Shown: one piece after another, positions 25,425 through 32,483 of the stretch
Position numbering within the stretch: position 1 is the stretch's first letter
Layout of the letters: each line of letters opens with the position of its first letter
Program-made: the position numbers and the translations under genes
NCBI GenBank assembly: GCA_030529505.1
Contig: JAUMWT010000026.1
Coordinates: 1 to 32,483 of the forward strand
Origin: Allobrachymonas sp.
GTDB lineage: Bacteria > Pseudomonadota > Gammaproteobacteria > Burkholderiales > Burkholderiaceae_C
Reading direction: 5' to 3'
DNA length: 32,483 nt
The notes under the pieces: generated by a model
What the model was told of the DNA's origin: nothing
Databases searched by the model: none
What the model saw: the letters and a program-made list of their open reading frames with translations, nothing else

Positions 25425-27500
25425 TCAATACACACTGCCTGCACTGGCCCGCGCGATGATGCTGGAGGCATCACGCATCGGCTGGCGGCCACCGTTTTGC
25501 ACCCAGTAGCGAATGGCTTCGGCGTCTTGCGCGCGGCGGTTGGTGGCAGACGAGTCGAGTAGCACGATGATGACGTTGCGCCCATCGATATTGCTTTGCA
25601 TCACCACGCAGCGGCCCGCCTCGGAAATGAAGCCCGTTTTTTGCAGGCCGATGTTCCAGTCGGGGCTGTGGATGAGGCGGTTGGTATTGTTGAAGCGCAT
25701 CATCTGCCCCTGCACGGCAAACTCCGCGCCGGGGTAGGTGGTGTAGTTGCGAATCAGCGGATAGCGGTAGGCGGCTTTCACCAGCATGGCCAGATCGTGC
25801 GCGCTGGACTGGTTGGCGCTGGACAGGCCAGTGGGCTCCACATAGCGCGTTTCGCGCATGCCCAGCATCAGGGCACGGCGGTTCATGGCGCGAATGGCCT
25901 CGCTCAAGCCGCCAGGGTAGGTGCGGCCCAGTGCATGGGCGGCACGGTTTTCGCTCGACATCAAGGCCAAGTGCAACAGTTCTTGCCGCGACAGGGTGGT
26001 GCCCACAGCCAAGCGCGAGCGGCTGCCTTTAAGGCGATCCACATCGTCTTCGGTGATGGTGATCATTTCGTCCATGGGCAGATTGGCGTCCATGGTGATG
26101 ACGGCCGTCATCAGCTTGGTGATGGAGGCAATGGGCGAAACAAAATGCCCGTTTTTATTCACCAGCACCTGGCCCGTTTTCTGATCCATGGCAAAAGCCA
26201 CGCTCGAATACAAATCAGGCCCGAAATTGCCGCGTGGCGTGCTCAGGCCTTGAATCTGCCCCAGGCTGCTGCGCGAAGGCACCGAAACGCGGATGATGGG
26301 CGAGGTGTTTTCGGGCTTGTGCGTGGGCGCTGCGTTTGCTGTTGGCGTGCTGGGCGCAGCAAGAGCTGTGGCAGCAGCCACATTGGTGGCTCGGCTGGCA
26401 ACAGTTGAGATGGCATGCGGCGCGGGGTTGCTGGGCGCGGCAGTTGGTTGGTGTGCCGATGTTGTTGCCGCAGCCAACTCGGCTTGCTTGGCATCCAGCA
26501 GGGCTTGCAGCGGATCAGGCTGTGTGGGCGCAGCAATTGTGGGGGCTGCCAGCGCAGGGTTGCTGGATGAGCTGCTTGCATGGATGACGGCGGGCACTGC
26601 GGGGGCTTGGGCCATCTGAATGGGCGGTGCTGCCATGCCCGCGTTTGTGGCAGAGGCAGCCACGGACGGCGAGACAAGCGTTGCAGCATGCGCTGCTGTT
26701 GTGGATGCAAGCGTGCTGGCGGTGTTGACGACGGGCGCTTGCAAGGCCAGCAGGTCTTCTTGCTGGGTGGGACTGATGGCGGCTTGCGTTGTTGCAGCAG
26801 GGCTGCGGTGTGCCAGCTTCGCTTCGCCAGAAGCGGCTTGGGGGGCAGGGCGCTGCGCAGCTTTTGGGGTAGTGGCCAAGCGCAGGGCGCGTGCCTGTTC
26901 TTGTTTTTCTTGCCGTTCGGCTTTTGCAGCCAATTGGGCCTGGGCGGTGAGCCGGGCCAGTTGCTGCTTTTGGATTTTGCTCAACTGGCGGCCTTTGCCC
27001 TTGGCTTGCAGGGCGGCGATTTGCTGGCGCAAGTCTCTGGCCGAAGGCGTTGGGTTTGCTGCAGCCCCTTTGCCATGCTTTTTGCCGTGGGTGGCTGCGA
27101 CGGTGCTTTCGGCTGCCAGTTTGTCTGCCAGCTTGTGCTTGCGGCCTGCTTTGCCAGCGGCAACGGCTTTGGCTGTGCGGGTGTCGTTGCGTTTGCTTGA
27201 GGCGACAGCCGGGCTTTTGCTGCCGGTTTTTTTGTCGGCCGCTTTGGCGGTGGTTTTGCTGCCGCTACTTTTGCCGGTATTTTTAATGGCTTGCGGCTTG
27301 GCGGCTTTGTTGGCCGGGGTTTTGGCTGCGGACTTGCCCGCTGCGCTGTTTTTGGCGGGTTTGGCCCAAGTGGGAGTTGCCATGCCCGCTGCCACCAGGG
27401 CACACACCAAAGCAATCTGCCCGGATGTGCGGCGCATTTTCTGCATCAGGGAAGCGGGCGCTGCCGCATGCGATGGGGTGTGAAAGATGCTGGAAAACAT
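25425..27500 (-). CDS. pbpG: D-alanyl-D-alanine endopeptidase/carboxypeptidase, PBP7 type (peptidase S11)
   Basis: The 691-residue protein has a signal peptide ending near TPTWA/KPA. A stretch of about 370 residues rich in Ala, Lys, Thr and Pro follows, with a charged helical part around RDLRQQIAALQAKGKGRQLSKIQKQQL. The S11 domain occupies the last 270 residues: SITK (Ser459, Lys462), SEN (516-518) and KTG (621-623) form the three active-site motifs. PBP7 enzymes cut peptidoglycan cross-links in the periplasm. Usual family members are near 300-400 residues, so the low-complexity part is an unusual addition. ATG 27500 has AAAGGG upstream. Confidence 0.88.
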   Translation of the reverse strand: MFSSIFHTPSHAAAPASLMQKMRRTSGQIALVCALVAAGMATPTWAKPAKNSAAGKSAAKTPANKAAKPQAIKNTGKSSGSKTTAKAADKKTGSKSPAVASSKRNDTRTAKAVAAGKAGRKHKLADKLAAESTVAATHGKKHGKGAAANPTPSARDLRQQIAALQAKGKGRQLSKIQKQQLARLTAQAQLAAKAERQEKQEQARALRLATTPKAAQRPAPQAASGEAKLAHRSPAATTQAAISPTQQEDLLALQAPVVNTASTLASTTAAHAATLVSPSVAASATNAGMAAPPIQMAQAPAVPAVIHASSSSSNPALAAPTIAAPTQPDPLQALLDAKQAELAAATTSAHQPTAAPSNPAPHAISTVASRATNVAAATALAAPSTPTANAAPTHKPENTSPIIRVSVPSRSSLGQIQGLSTPRGNFGPDLYSSVAFAMDQKTGQVLVNKNGHFVSPIASITKLMTAVITMDANLPMDEMITITEDDVDRLKGSRSRLAVGTTLSRQELLHLALMSSENRAAHALGRTYPGGLSEAIRAMNRRALMLGMRETRYVEPTGLSSANQSSAHDLAMLVKAAYRYPLIRNYTTYPGAEFAVQGQMMRFNNTNRLIHSPDWNIGLQKTGFISEAGRCVVMQSNIDGRNVIIVLLDSSATNRRAQDAEAIRYWVQNGGRQPMRDASSIIARASAGSVY

Positions 27501-27530
27501 GATGAAGCCCTTTGATACAAATCGCCACAA

Positions 27531-28144
27531 GTCACTGTAAGAGAGTTTAACCCGATTAAAAACTTATTGGTATATCAAACACTTGGATTCGATACTTCAA
27601 TTGCCCACTAAATTGTAAAAAAGCGAGAACAGGAGCTTGCACAAATCTGAATCGGGTCGAAATCCAGTGCAAACAGTGATTTTGTAACTTTCAAGAAACA
27701 GGTGTTGGGGCAACTTTTTGCCGTTCTTCCATTTCACGAAGCATGCTTTGGGCGGGGCAAGGCATGTGTTGCGCGGCAGGTTGTGATCGGCATGGCACGA
27801 TCCGTTCATTCATATGCTGCTGTGGCGCTGCCGTGCTTGGGCCGAAAGCAGAAAAAGCAAAAACCGTACCAAGGCTGCCAAAAGAATGTGTCTGGAATGA
27901 GCATGTGCCATGCCAATGGCCTGTTGCACATGGGGGCGGCAACAGGCTGGTGGCTGAATCTTTGTGTACGGCGTGTGGGGCGTGTTCGTGGCGCTGGTGC
28001 AAACCACTGGCGCTGTACCGCTTGTGTTGCGCGTGTTTATTCAAAGGCGCAAGCTTGCGGCGTTGCAAGCAGCCATTGAATGCTTGTAGAAAATGTGTGT
28101 CAGGCCGTCGTGCTTGCGCTTTGTATGCGGTCTTCAACCCTTTG
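27531..28144. other. gene-free stretch upstream of pbpG
   Basis: About 600 bases without a convincing gene. The first 80 bases are AT-rich and probably hold the pbpG promoter on the minus strand, but no clear box pair stands out. The remainder has only short frames of unnatural composition, one of them rich in Cys. A repeat element follows at 28145. Confidence 0.5.
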
Positions 28145-28337
28145 GAGCCTGTGTTCAATACCTTCTCACGGGCGTTTGAACGACGGAGGCGGGCAGTCTG
28201 CTTTGTTGCAGATCTTGTCAATCATCTTGCACATGTCGCACAGGCCATGCACTTCGCCATGCACAAAGATGGGTGCCTTGTTATCCCGTCCCTCTCCATC
28301 TCTTATCACCTTGCGTTGAGATTTTGAACAGGTTCTT
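28145..28337 (+). mobile_element. divergent full-length copy of the MITE-like element
   Basis: It begins GAGCCTGTGTTCAATACC and ends GAGATTTTGAACAGGTTCTT, with the internal order CTCACGGGCGTTTGAACG, GGCGGGCAGTCTGCTTTGTTG, CAGGCCATGCACTTCG, ATCCCGTCCC and CACCTTGCGTTGAG. At about 193 bases it is longer than the intact copies, with extra bases in the middle hairpin. It lies about 125 bases downstream of the etfA stop. Confidence 0.75.
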
Positions 28338-28462
28338 CGCGATCACAGGTTTGAATCAATGGCTTGGCACCCTCTTCGTACCTGTCGCCCAAAGTGCAAT
28401 CAATGGCGATGAAGGGGAGTGCAAGAAGGGCGTAACAAGGGCACTACAAGGCCGCAGCAGCG

Positions 28463-29395
28463 TCACAGCGCCTGGGTCAGCTCGGGCAGGGCGCTTTCCA
28501 GGTCGGCCTCCAGGAAGTAATCGGCCACGCTGGCAATGGGGGCTTCGGGGTCTTTGTTGATGGCGACGATGACTTTGCTGTCTTTCATGCCGGCCAGATG
28601 CTGAATGGCGCCGCTGATGCCGCAGGCGATGTACAGATCGGGGGCCACGACCTTGCCCGTTTGCCCCACCTGCAAGGCGTTGGGGGCGTAGCCCGCATCC
28701 ACGGCGGCACGGCTTGCGCCGATGGCGGCATTGAGCTTGTCAGCCAGCGGCGTGATCAGTGCATGGAAGGCTTCGGCGCTGCCCAGGCCGCGGCCGCCAG
28801 ATACCACCACGCGCGCGGCGGTGAGCTCCGGCCGGTCGGATTTGGCTTCTTCTCGGCTGACGAAGGCCGAGCAACCCGCATCGGCCACTGCCGCCACGTT
28901 TTCGATGGCAGCGGCGCCACTCGTGGCGGCCGCGGCATCGAAACTGGTGGTGCGCACGGTCAGCACCAGGATGGCGTCGCTGCTTTGCACGGTGGCAAAG
29001 GCATTGCCAGCATAGATGGGACGCTCGAAGGTGTTGGGGTTGACGATGCGCGTGATTTCGCTGATCTGCGCCACGTCCAGCTTGGCGGCAACGCGGGGCG
29101 CGGTGTTTTTGCCGCAAGCCGTGGCAGCAAACACGATGTGGCTGTAAGCGGGCGCCAGGGCCAGCACCTGGGCGGCCAGATTTTCGGCCAGTGCTTCGGC
29201 CAGCGCCGGGCCATCGGCGTGCAGCACTTTCGCCACGCCAGCCACTTGGGCGGCGGCTTGGGCCACGGCTGCGGCCTGGTGGCCTGCCACCAGCACGTGC
29301 ACCTCCCCCCCGCATTGCGCAGCGGCCGTGATGGCATGGCGTGTGGCGGGCAGCAGCTGCTGGTTGTCGTGTTCGGCAATGAGCAAAGCCGTCAT
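28463..29395 (-). CDS. etfA: electron transfer flavoprotein alpha subunit
   Basis: The 310-residue protein has the usual EtfA layout. The N-terminal part reads MTALLIAEHDNQQLLPATRHAI. The C-terminal FAD domain has VVSGGRGLGSAEAF, GYAPNALQVGQTGKVVAPDLYIACGISGAIQHLAGMKDSKVIVAINKDPEAPI. With EtfB it passes electrons from acyl-CoA and other dehydrogenases to ETF-quinone oxidoreductase. A ribosome site (TTGGAGAA) precedes ATG 29395. etfB, normally directly upstream, is not in this window, and the gene is bracketed by two same-orientation repeat elements. Confidence 0.95.
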   Translation of the reverse strand: MTALLIAEHDNQQLLPATRHAITAAAQCGGEVHVLVAGHQAAAVAQAAAQVAGVAKVLHADGPALAEALAENLAAQVLALAPAYSHIVFAATACGKNTAPRVAAKLDVAQISEITRIVNPNTFERPIYAGNAFATVQSSDAILVLTVRTTSFDAAAATSGAAAIENVAAVADAGCSAFVSREEAKSDRPELTAARVVVSGGRGLGSAEAFHALITPLADKLNAAIGASRAAVDAGYAPNALQVGQTGKVVAPDLYIACGISGAIQHLAGMKDSKVIVAINKDPEAPIASVADYFLEADLESALPELTQAL

Positions 29396-29709
29396 GGCGG
29401 TTCTCCAAAACAATGCGGTGCAAGTGGCTGGGGCAAGGCCCTGCCGCCCGTGGGTGGTTCAGGTACGGGCGATGTCGTCATGTGTGAGGCGGCGGCTGTG
29501 CCTGCGGGTGCGAGGCATGCGCTGTGCGCCTCTTTCAATGCGAGTCGGCTCCAAGCGGTGCGGGCCGGGCGTAAACCGAGCGTAAAGGCAAACGGCGATT
29601 ATGGCTGATGTGTGGCTCCTTGCCAGAGCCCATGCTGGCTGGATGGGGCCCCTTGGCGGGTACGGACTTGGCTTGAAGCCGGACGCTGATCAGGCTGCCA
29701 GCAGGCCGA

Positions 29710-29737
29710 TTGCCCCCGATAGGCCGTTTGTTAAAAT
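29710..29737 (+). promoter_or_regulatory. candidate promoter of the BCCT transporter gene
   Basis: TTGCCC (29710-29715) and TAAAAT (29732-29737) are spaced by 16 bases. A transcript from here would cross the whole repeat element before reaching the transporter start. The 315 bases before it, down to etfA, hold no gene. Confidence 0.5.
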
Positions 29738-29813
29738 GAAAATCTGGCAAGCATTTCACAAGTCATGACATAACGGCATGGCCGTGAATTGATTTGATTC
29801 AACGAGGACTCTC

Positions 29814-29981
29814 AGAGCCTGTTCACAATCTCCTCACGGGCGCTTGAATACGGAGTCCGGGCGGTCTGCTGCGTTGCAAATCTCGTCCATAGCACGGGCT
29901 ATGCCTTATGCCCTTCGATTTGCGCCTTGCATCCCATCCCCCCTATCCAATCGCCTCGCGTTGAGATCGTGAACAGGTCCT
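29814..29981 (+). mobile_element. intact MITE-like element upstream of the BCCT gene
   Basis: The ends AGAGCCTGTTCACAATCTC (29814-29832) and GAGATCGTGAACAGGTCCT (29963-29981) are inverted repeats matching at 17 of 19 positions. The middle can fold through GCAAATC/GATTTGC and CATAGC/GCTATG. The right end holds GATCGTGAACAGGT, identical to the end of the insertion sequence at 517-530. It has no gene of its own. It is inserted 17 bases before the BCCT start codon. Confidence 0.88.
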
Positions 29982-29998
29982 TAAAGAAAGGAAAGCAT

Positions 29999-31990
29999 TT
30001 GTCTGAGCAAAAAAACCAATCGCAACGTGCTGGTCATCTCAATACAGCGGTCTTTTATGCCTCGTCTGCACTGATTTTTTCAATCATCCTGTTTGCGGTG
30101 ATTGCGCCTGAAATGGCCGATCGCTCGTTCAAGGCCGTTCAGGCGCAAATCGTGGCGAATGGCAGCTGGTATTACGTTTTAACGGTTGCCATTATTTTGC
30201 TGACGGTTATTTATCTGGGTATTTCCCGCTATGGAAATATTCGCCTGGGGCCGGATCACTCCAAGCCTGATTACAGCGATGTGTCCTGGTTTGCCATGCT
30301 TTTTTCGGCGGGCATGGGCATTGGCCTGATGTTTTTCGGCGTGGCGGAGCCTGTCATGCATTTTCTTTCGCCGCCCGTGGGCGAGGGTGGCACCACCCAG
30401 GCCGCACGCGAGGCGATGAAGCTGACCTTTTTCCACTGGGGCCTGCACGCCTGGGCGGTTTATGCCATTGTGGCTTTGATTCTGGCTTTTTTCAGCTATC
30501 GGCACAATCTGCCTTTGACTTTGCGTTCCGCGCTTTATCCCCTGATCGGCAATAAAATCAACGGCCCCATCGGGCATGCCGTGGATGTATTTGCCGTGGT
30601 GGGCACCCTGTTTGGCGTGGCCACCTCTTTAGGCTATGGCGTATTGCAGGTCAATGCCGGCTTGAATCATCTGTTTCCGGCCATTTCCGTGTCCACCACA
30701 ACACAAATCATCTTGATTGTGGCGATCACGGCGCTGGCAACGCTTTCCGTGGCGTCTGGTCTGGATAAAGGGGTGAAACTCCTGTCGGAATTGAATCTGG
30801 GTTTGGCGGCGATTTTGCTGGTATTTGTTTTGCTGGCAGGCTCAACGGTATTTCTGCTGCAGGCCTTTGTGCAAAACATCGGTTTTTATGCTTCCAATAT
30901 CGTCAATATGACGTTCAATCTGTTTGCCTACCAAAAAACGGATTGGATTGGCGGCTGGACCATTCTTTACTGGGGCTGGTGGCTGAGCTGGGCGCCTTTC
31001 GTGGGCCTGTTCATTGCACGCGTATCGCGTGGCCGCACGATTCGGCAATTCGTGATTGGTGTTTTGCTGGTGCCTACCGGTTTTACCTTCATGTGGATGA
31101 CGTTTTTCGGCAATTCGGCCATCGACATGATTCTGGGGCAGGGCATCGCGTCCTTGGGTGAAATCGTTTCAAAAGACGTTTCGTTGGCCCTGTTTGCCTT
31201 TTTGGAGCATTTGCCATTCTCCGGCCTGTTTACCTATGTGGCCTTGTTCATGGTGGTGGTGTTTTTCGTCACCTCGGCCGATTCGGGGGCTCTGGTGATG
31301 GACATGCTGTGCTCGCATGGCGAAACCAATAAACATACGGGCTTTCGCATTTACTGGGCCGTGGGCTCGGGCATTGTGGCGATCGTGCTGCTGCTGGCCG
31401 GCGGCCTGGGGGCCTTGCAAACCATGGCCATTGCCAGCGCCTTGCCGTTCGTGACTGTGCTGATGGTGGCGATGTATGGCTTGTTCAAGGCCCTGAATGT
31501 GGACATGCAAAAGCAACTGGTGCAGCAAGTGGCCACGCCCACCCCTGCGCCCATGCTGCGCAGCAAGGGGGCATGGCGCGAGCGTTTGCAGGTCATCATG
31601 GACTTTCCCGATCAGAAAACCGTTTACCGCTTTGTGGACACGGTGGTGCTGGAAGCCTGCACGGAAGTGGTGGAAGAACTGCGCAGCCTGGGCGTTGGCG
31701 CGAACGTGAGCCAGCCCGAGCCGGGCCAGGTCATCTTCAGCACCAACCACGAGGACGAAATCGACTTCACCTACCAGGTGGTGGCGTCGGCCCACGTGCA
31801 GCCCGCCTTTGTGCAGGGAGGCAGCGAGCCGCAGGCCAGCAGCCAAGAACAGACCTACTACCGCGCCGAAGTGCATCTGAGCGAAGGCGGGCAGGATTAC
31901 GACATCATGGGCTGGAGCAAAGAGGGCGTGATCAACGACATCATCGACCAGTACCACAAGCACATGCACTTCTTGCATCGCTTGCGTTGA
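29999..31990 (+). CDS. betT: BCCT-family transporter, BetT-like (choline/betaine)
   Basis: The 663-residue protein has about 12 membrane segments. The BCCT signature GMGIGLMFFGVAEPVMHF lies at 105-122, and WTILYWGWWLSWAPFVGLFIARVSRGRT is the conserved TM8 tryptophan box. A long hydrophilic C-terminus (about 160 residues) ending YDIMGWSKEGVINDIIDQYHKH is typical of BetT. BetT imports choline with protons, for making the osmoprotectant glycine betaine; choline specificity is inferred from the C-terminus. The start is TTG 29999 with AAAGGAAA upstream. An ATG at 29927 would lie in the repeat element and is rejected. Confidence 0.9.
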   Translation: MSEQKNQSQRAGHLNTAVFYASSALIFSIILFAVIAPEMADRSFKAVQAQIVANGSWYYVLTVAIILLTVIYLGISRYGNIRLGPDHSKPDYSDVSWFAMLFSAGMGIGLMFFGVAEPVMHFLSPPVGEGGTTQAAREAMKLTFFHWGLHAWAVYAIVALILAFFSYRHNLPLTLRSALYPLIGNKINGPIGHAVDVFAVVGTLFGVATSLGYGVLQVNAGLNHLFPAISVSTTTQIILIVAITALATLSVASGLDKGVKLLSELNLGLAAILLVFVLLAGSTVFLLQAFVQNIGFYASNIVNMTFNLFAYQKTDWIGGWTILYWGWWLSWAPFVGLFIARVSRGRTIRQFVIGVLLVPTGFTFMWMTFFGNSAIDMILGQGIASLGEIVSKDVSLALFAFLEHLPFSGLFTYVALFMVVVFFVTSADSGALVMDMLCSHGETNKHTGFRIYWAVGSGIVAIVLLLAGGLGALQTMAIASALPFVTVLMVAMYGLFKALNVDMQKQLVQQVATPTPAPMLRSKGAWRERLQVIMDFPDQKTVYRFVDTVVLEACTEVVEELRSLGVGANVSQPEPGQVIFSTNHEDEIDFTYQVVASAHVQPAFVQGGSEPQASSQEQTYYRAEVHLSEGGQDYDIMGWSKEGVINDIIDQYHKHMHFLHRLR

Positions 31991-32032
31991 GCTCGGCCAT
32001 AGGCAGCTTGTTTTCTCAAGCAAGCCGAAACG

Positions 32033-32065
32033 AAAGAGGGAGCGTGCTTGGCTCCCTCTTTTTTT
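32033..32065 (+). terminator. intrinsic terminator after the BCCT gene
   Basis: AAAGAGGGAGC (32033-32043) pairs with GCTCCCTCTTT (32051-32061), followed by more T residues. Confidence 0.92.
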
Positions 32066-32098
32066 GAAATGTGCTGCCCAAGCCAGTGTCAATTCTGG

Positions 32099-32140
32099 GA
32101 ACCTGTTCAACGCTCCCCTGCGGGCGCTTTGAACAGGTTC
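32099..32140. mobile_element. 45-bp derivative of the MITE-like element
   Basis: GAACCTGTTCAA (32099-32110) and TTGAACAGGTTC (32129-32140) form a perfect 12-bp inverted repeat. Between them lies CGCTCCCCTGCGGGCGCT, which matches the left part of the element, so the left 30 or so bases are joined straight to the right end. The next 290 bases, up to the terminator at 32432, hold no gene I can support. Confidence 0.75.
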
Positions 32141-32431
32141 TGAGAGATGGGCTGTGAAGGAGATGGCCTGGGCGTCACTGTGGGCGGTTGAAAATCGCTG
32201 CAAATGCCGACGATCAGGGAGCTCGTGCCCAGGACTTCCGCCAGACATTGGTACGTGGCGCACGGTGCGAACTGTGCTCAAGATGATCGGGTGGTTGCAG
32301 AGCAAGTGCGCAATGGGCATGCCGTGTTTGATGGCATCGGAGGCTCGAGGCGAGCCCAACAACTATGTTCGCCCGTGTGCACTTTGAGAGTCTGTGGGCT
32401 GCGCGGATTGGCTGCAAAACCGTGATCCAAA

Positions 32432-32461
32432 CAAAAAAGCCCTTGCCAAAAGACAAGGGCT
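32432..32461 (-). terminator. intrinsic terminator after the tRNA gene
   Basis: On the minus strand AGCCCTTG (32461-32454) pairs with CAAGGGCT (32445-32438), followed by TTTTTT. It lies 11 bases after the tRNA 3' end. Confidence 0.85.
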
Positions 32462-32472
32462 GATCGCCTGTG

Positions 32473-32483
32473 TGGCGGAGAGG
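32473..32483 (-). tRNA. 3' end of a tRNA, probably tRNA-Ser (cut by the window end)
   Basis: The minus strand reads CCTCTCCGCCA: a seven-base acceptor arm, discriminator G and an encoded CCA end. CTCTCC-G-CCA is typical of bacterial tRNA-Ser. Only 11 bases are visible, so the amino acid is an inference. A terminator directly downstream supports the call. Confidence 0.7.

Noticed and set aside
27743-28327. A 194-residue, Cys-rich frame on the plus strand.
   Set aside because: Its last third runs through a repeat element, no ribosome site is seen, and no family is recognisable.
31169-32362. A 397-residue minus-strand frame reaching the end of the window.
   Set aside because: It is antisense to the BCCT gene for most of its length, and its first part covers a terminator and a repeat derivative.

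Overview
The window looks like chromosomal DNA of a GC-rich betaproteobacterium, most likely Burkholderiales and probably Comamonadaceae. The evidence is the protein sequences of rpsP-rimM-trmD, an AlaA-type aminotransferase next to hom, glnS and etfA, and the IS5/IS427-type transposase. This is judged by eye, without a database search. The species cannot be named.

Layout. 1-533 is the 3' part of an IS5-family element. 1358-5153 is a minus-strand block: WYL regulator, FMN azoreductase, GFA-domain protein, TfoX-N protein, 3-methyladenine DNA glycosylase (tag), EVE-domain protein and glutathione S-transferase. The last four genes overlap by ATGA and read as one stress or repair operon, but tag is split by a small mobile element and the EVE gene carries a frameshift. 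5209-9366 (minus) holds a Dyp-type peroxidase, hom, a small membrane protein gene coupled to hom, and the aminotransferase. 9445-10600 (plus) holds an Mth938-like protein and a Bcp peroxiredoxin. 11063-12789 (minus) is leuA with a complete-looking attenuator: a Leu-rich leader peptide, an antiterminator and a terminator. 13263-17146 holds rsmB (minus), then cutA, rpsP, rimM and trmD (plus). 17390-22771 (minus) is a five-gene NikA/Opp-type ABC importer with overlapping genes and a long, structured 5' leader. 23138-24964 is glnS. 25425-27500 (minus) is a PBP7-type D,D-peptidase with a very long Ala/Lys-rich region. 28463-29395 (minus) is etfA, without etfB beside it. 29999-31990 (plus) is a BetT-like BCCT transporter. 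The last 11 bases are the 3' end of a minus-strand tRNA, probably tRNA-Ser.

The most distinctive signal is a family of short non-coding elements, about 160-195 bp, with terminal inverted repeats of the type AGAACCTGTTCAC...GTGAACAGGTTCT and an internal hairpin. I find two full-length copies, one divergent full-length copy, one degenerate copy, one end fragment and one 45-bp derivative with only the ends left. Their right end shares an identical 14-mer with the right end of the IS5-family element at position 517, so they look like a MITE that a related transposase could move. One copy destroys tag, one sits between the promoter and the ribosome binding site of the BCCT gene, and pairs of copies bracket etfA and leuA. 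Three usual neighbour pairs (trmD-rplS, hom-thrC, etfB-etfA) are also broken here, which suggests a rearranged chromosome.
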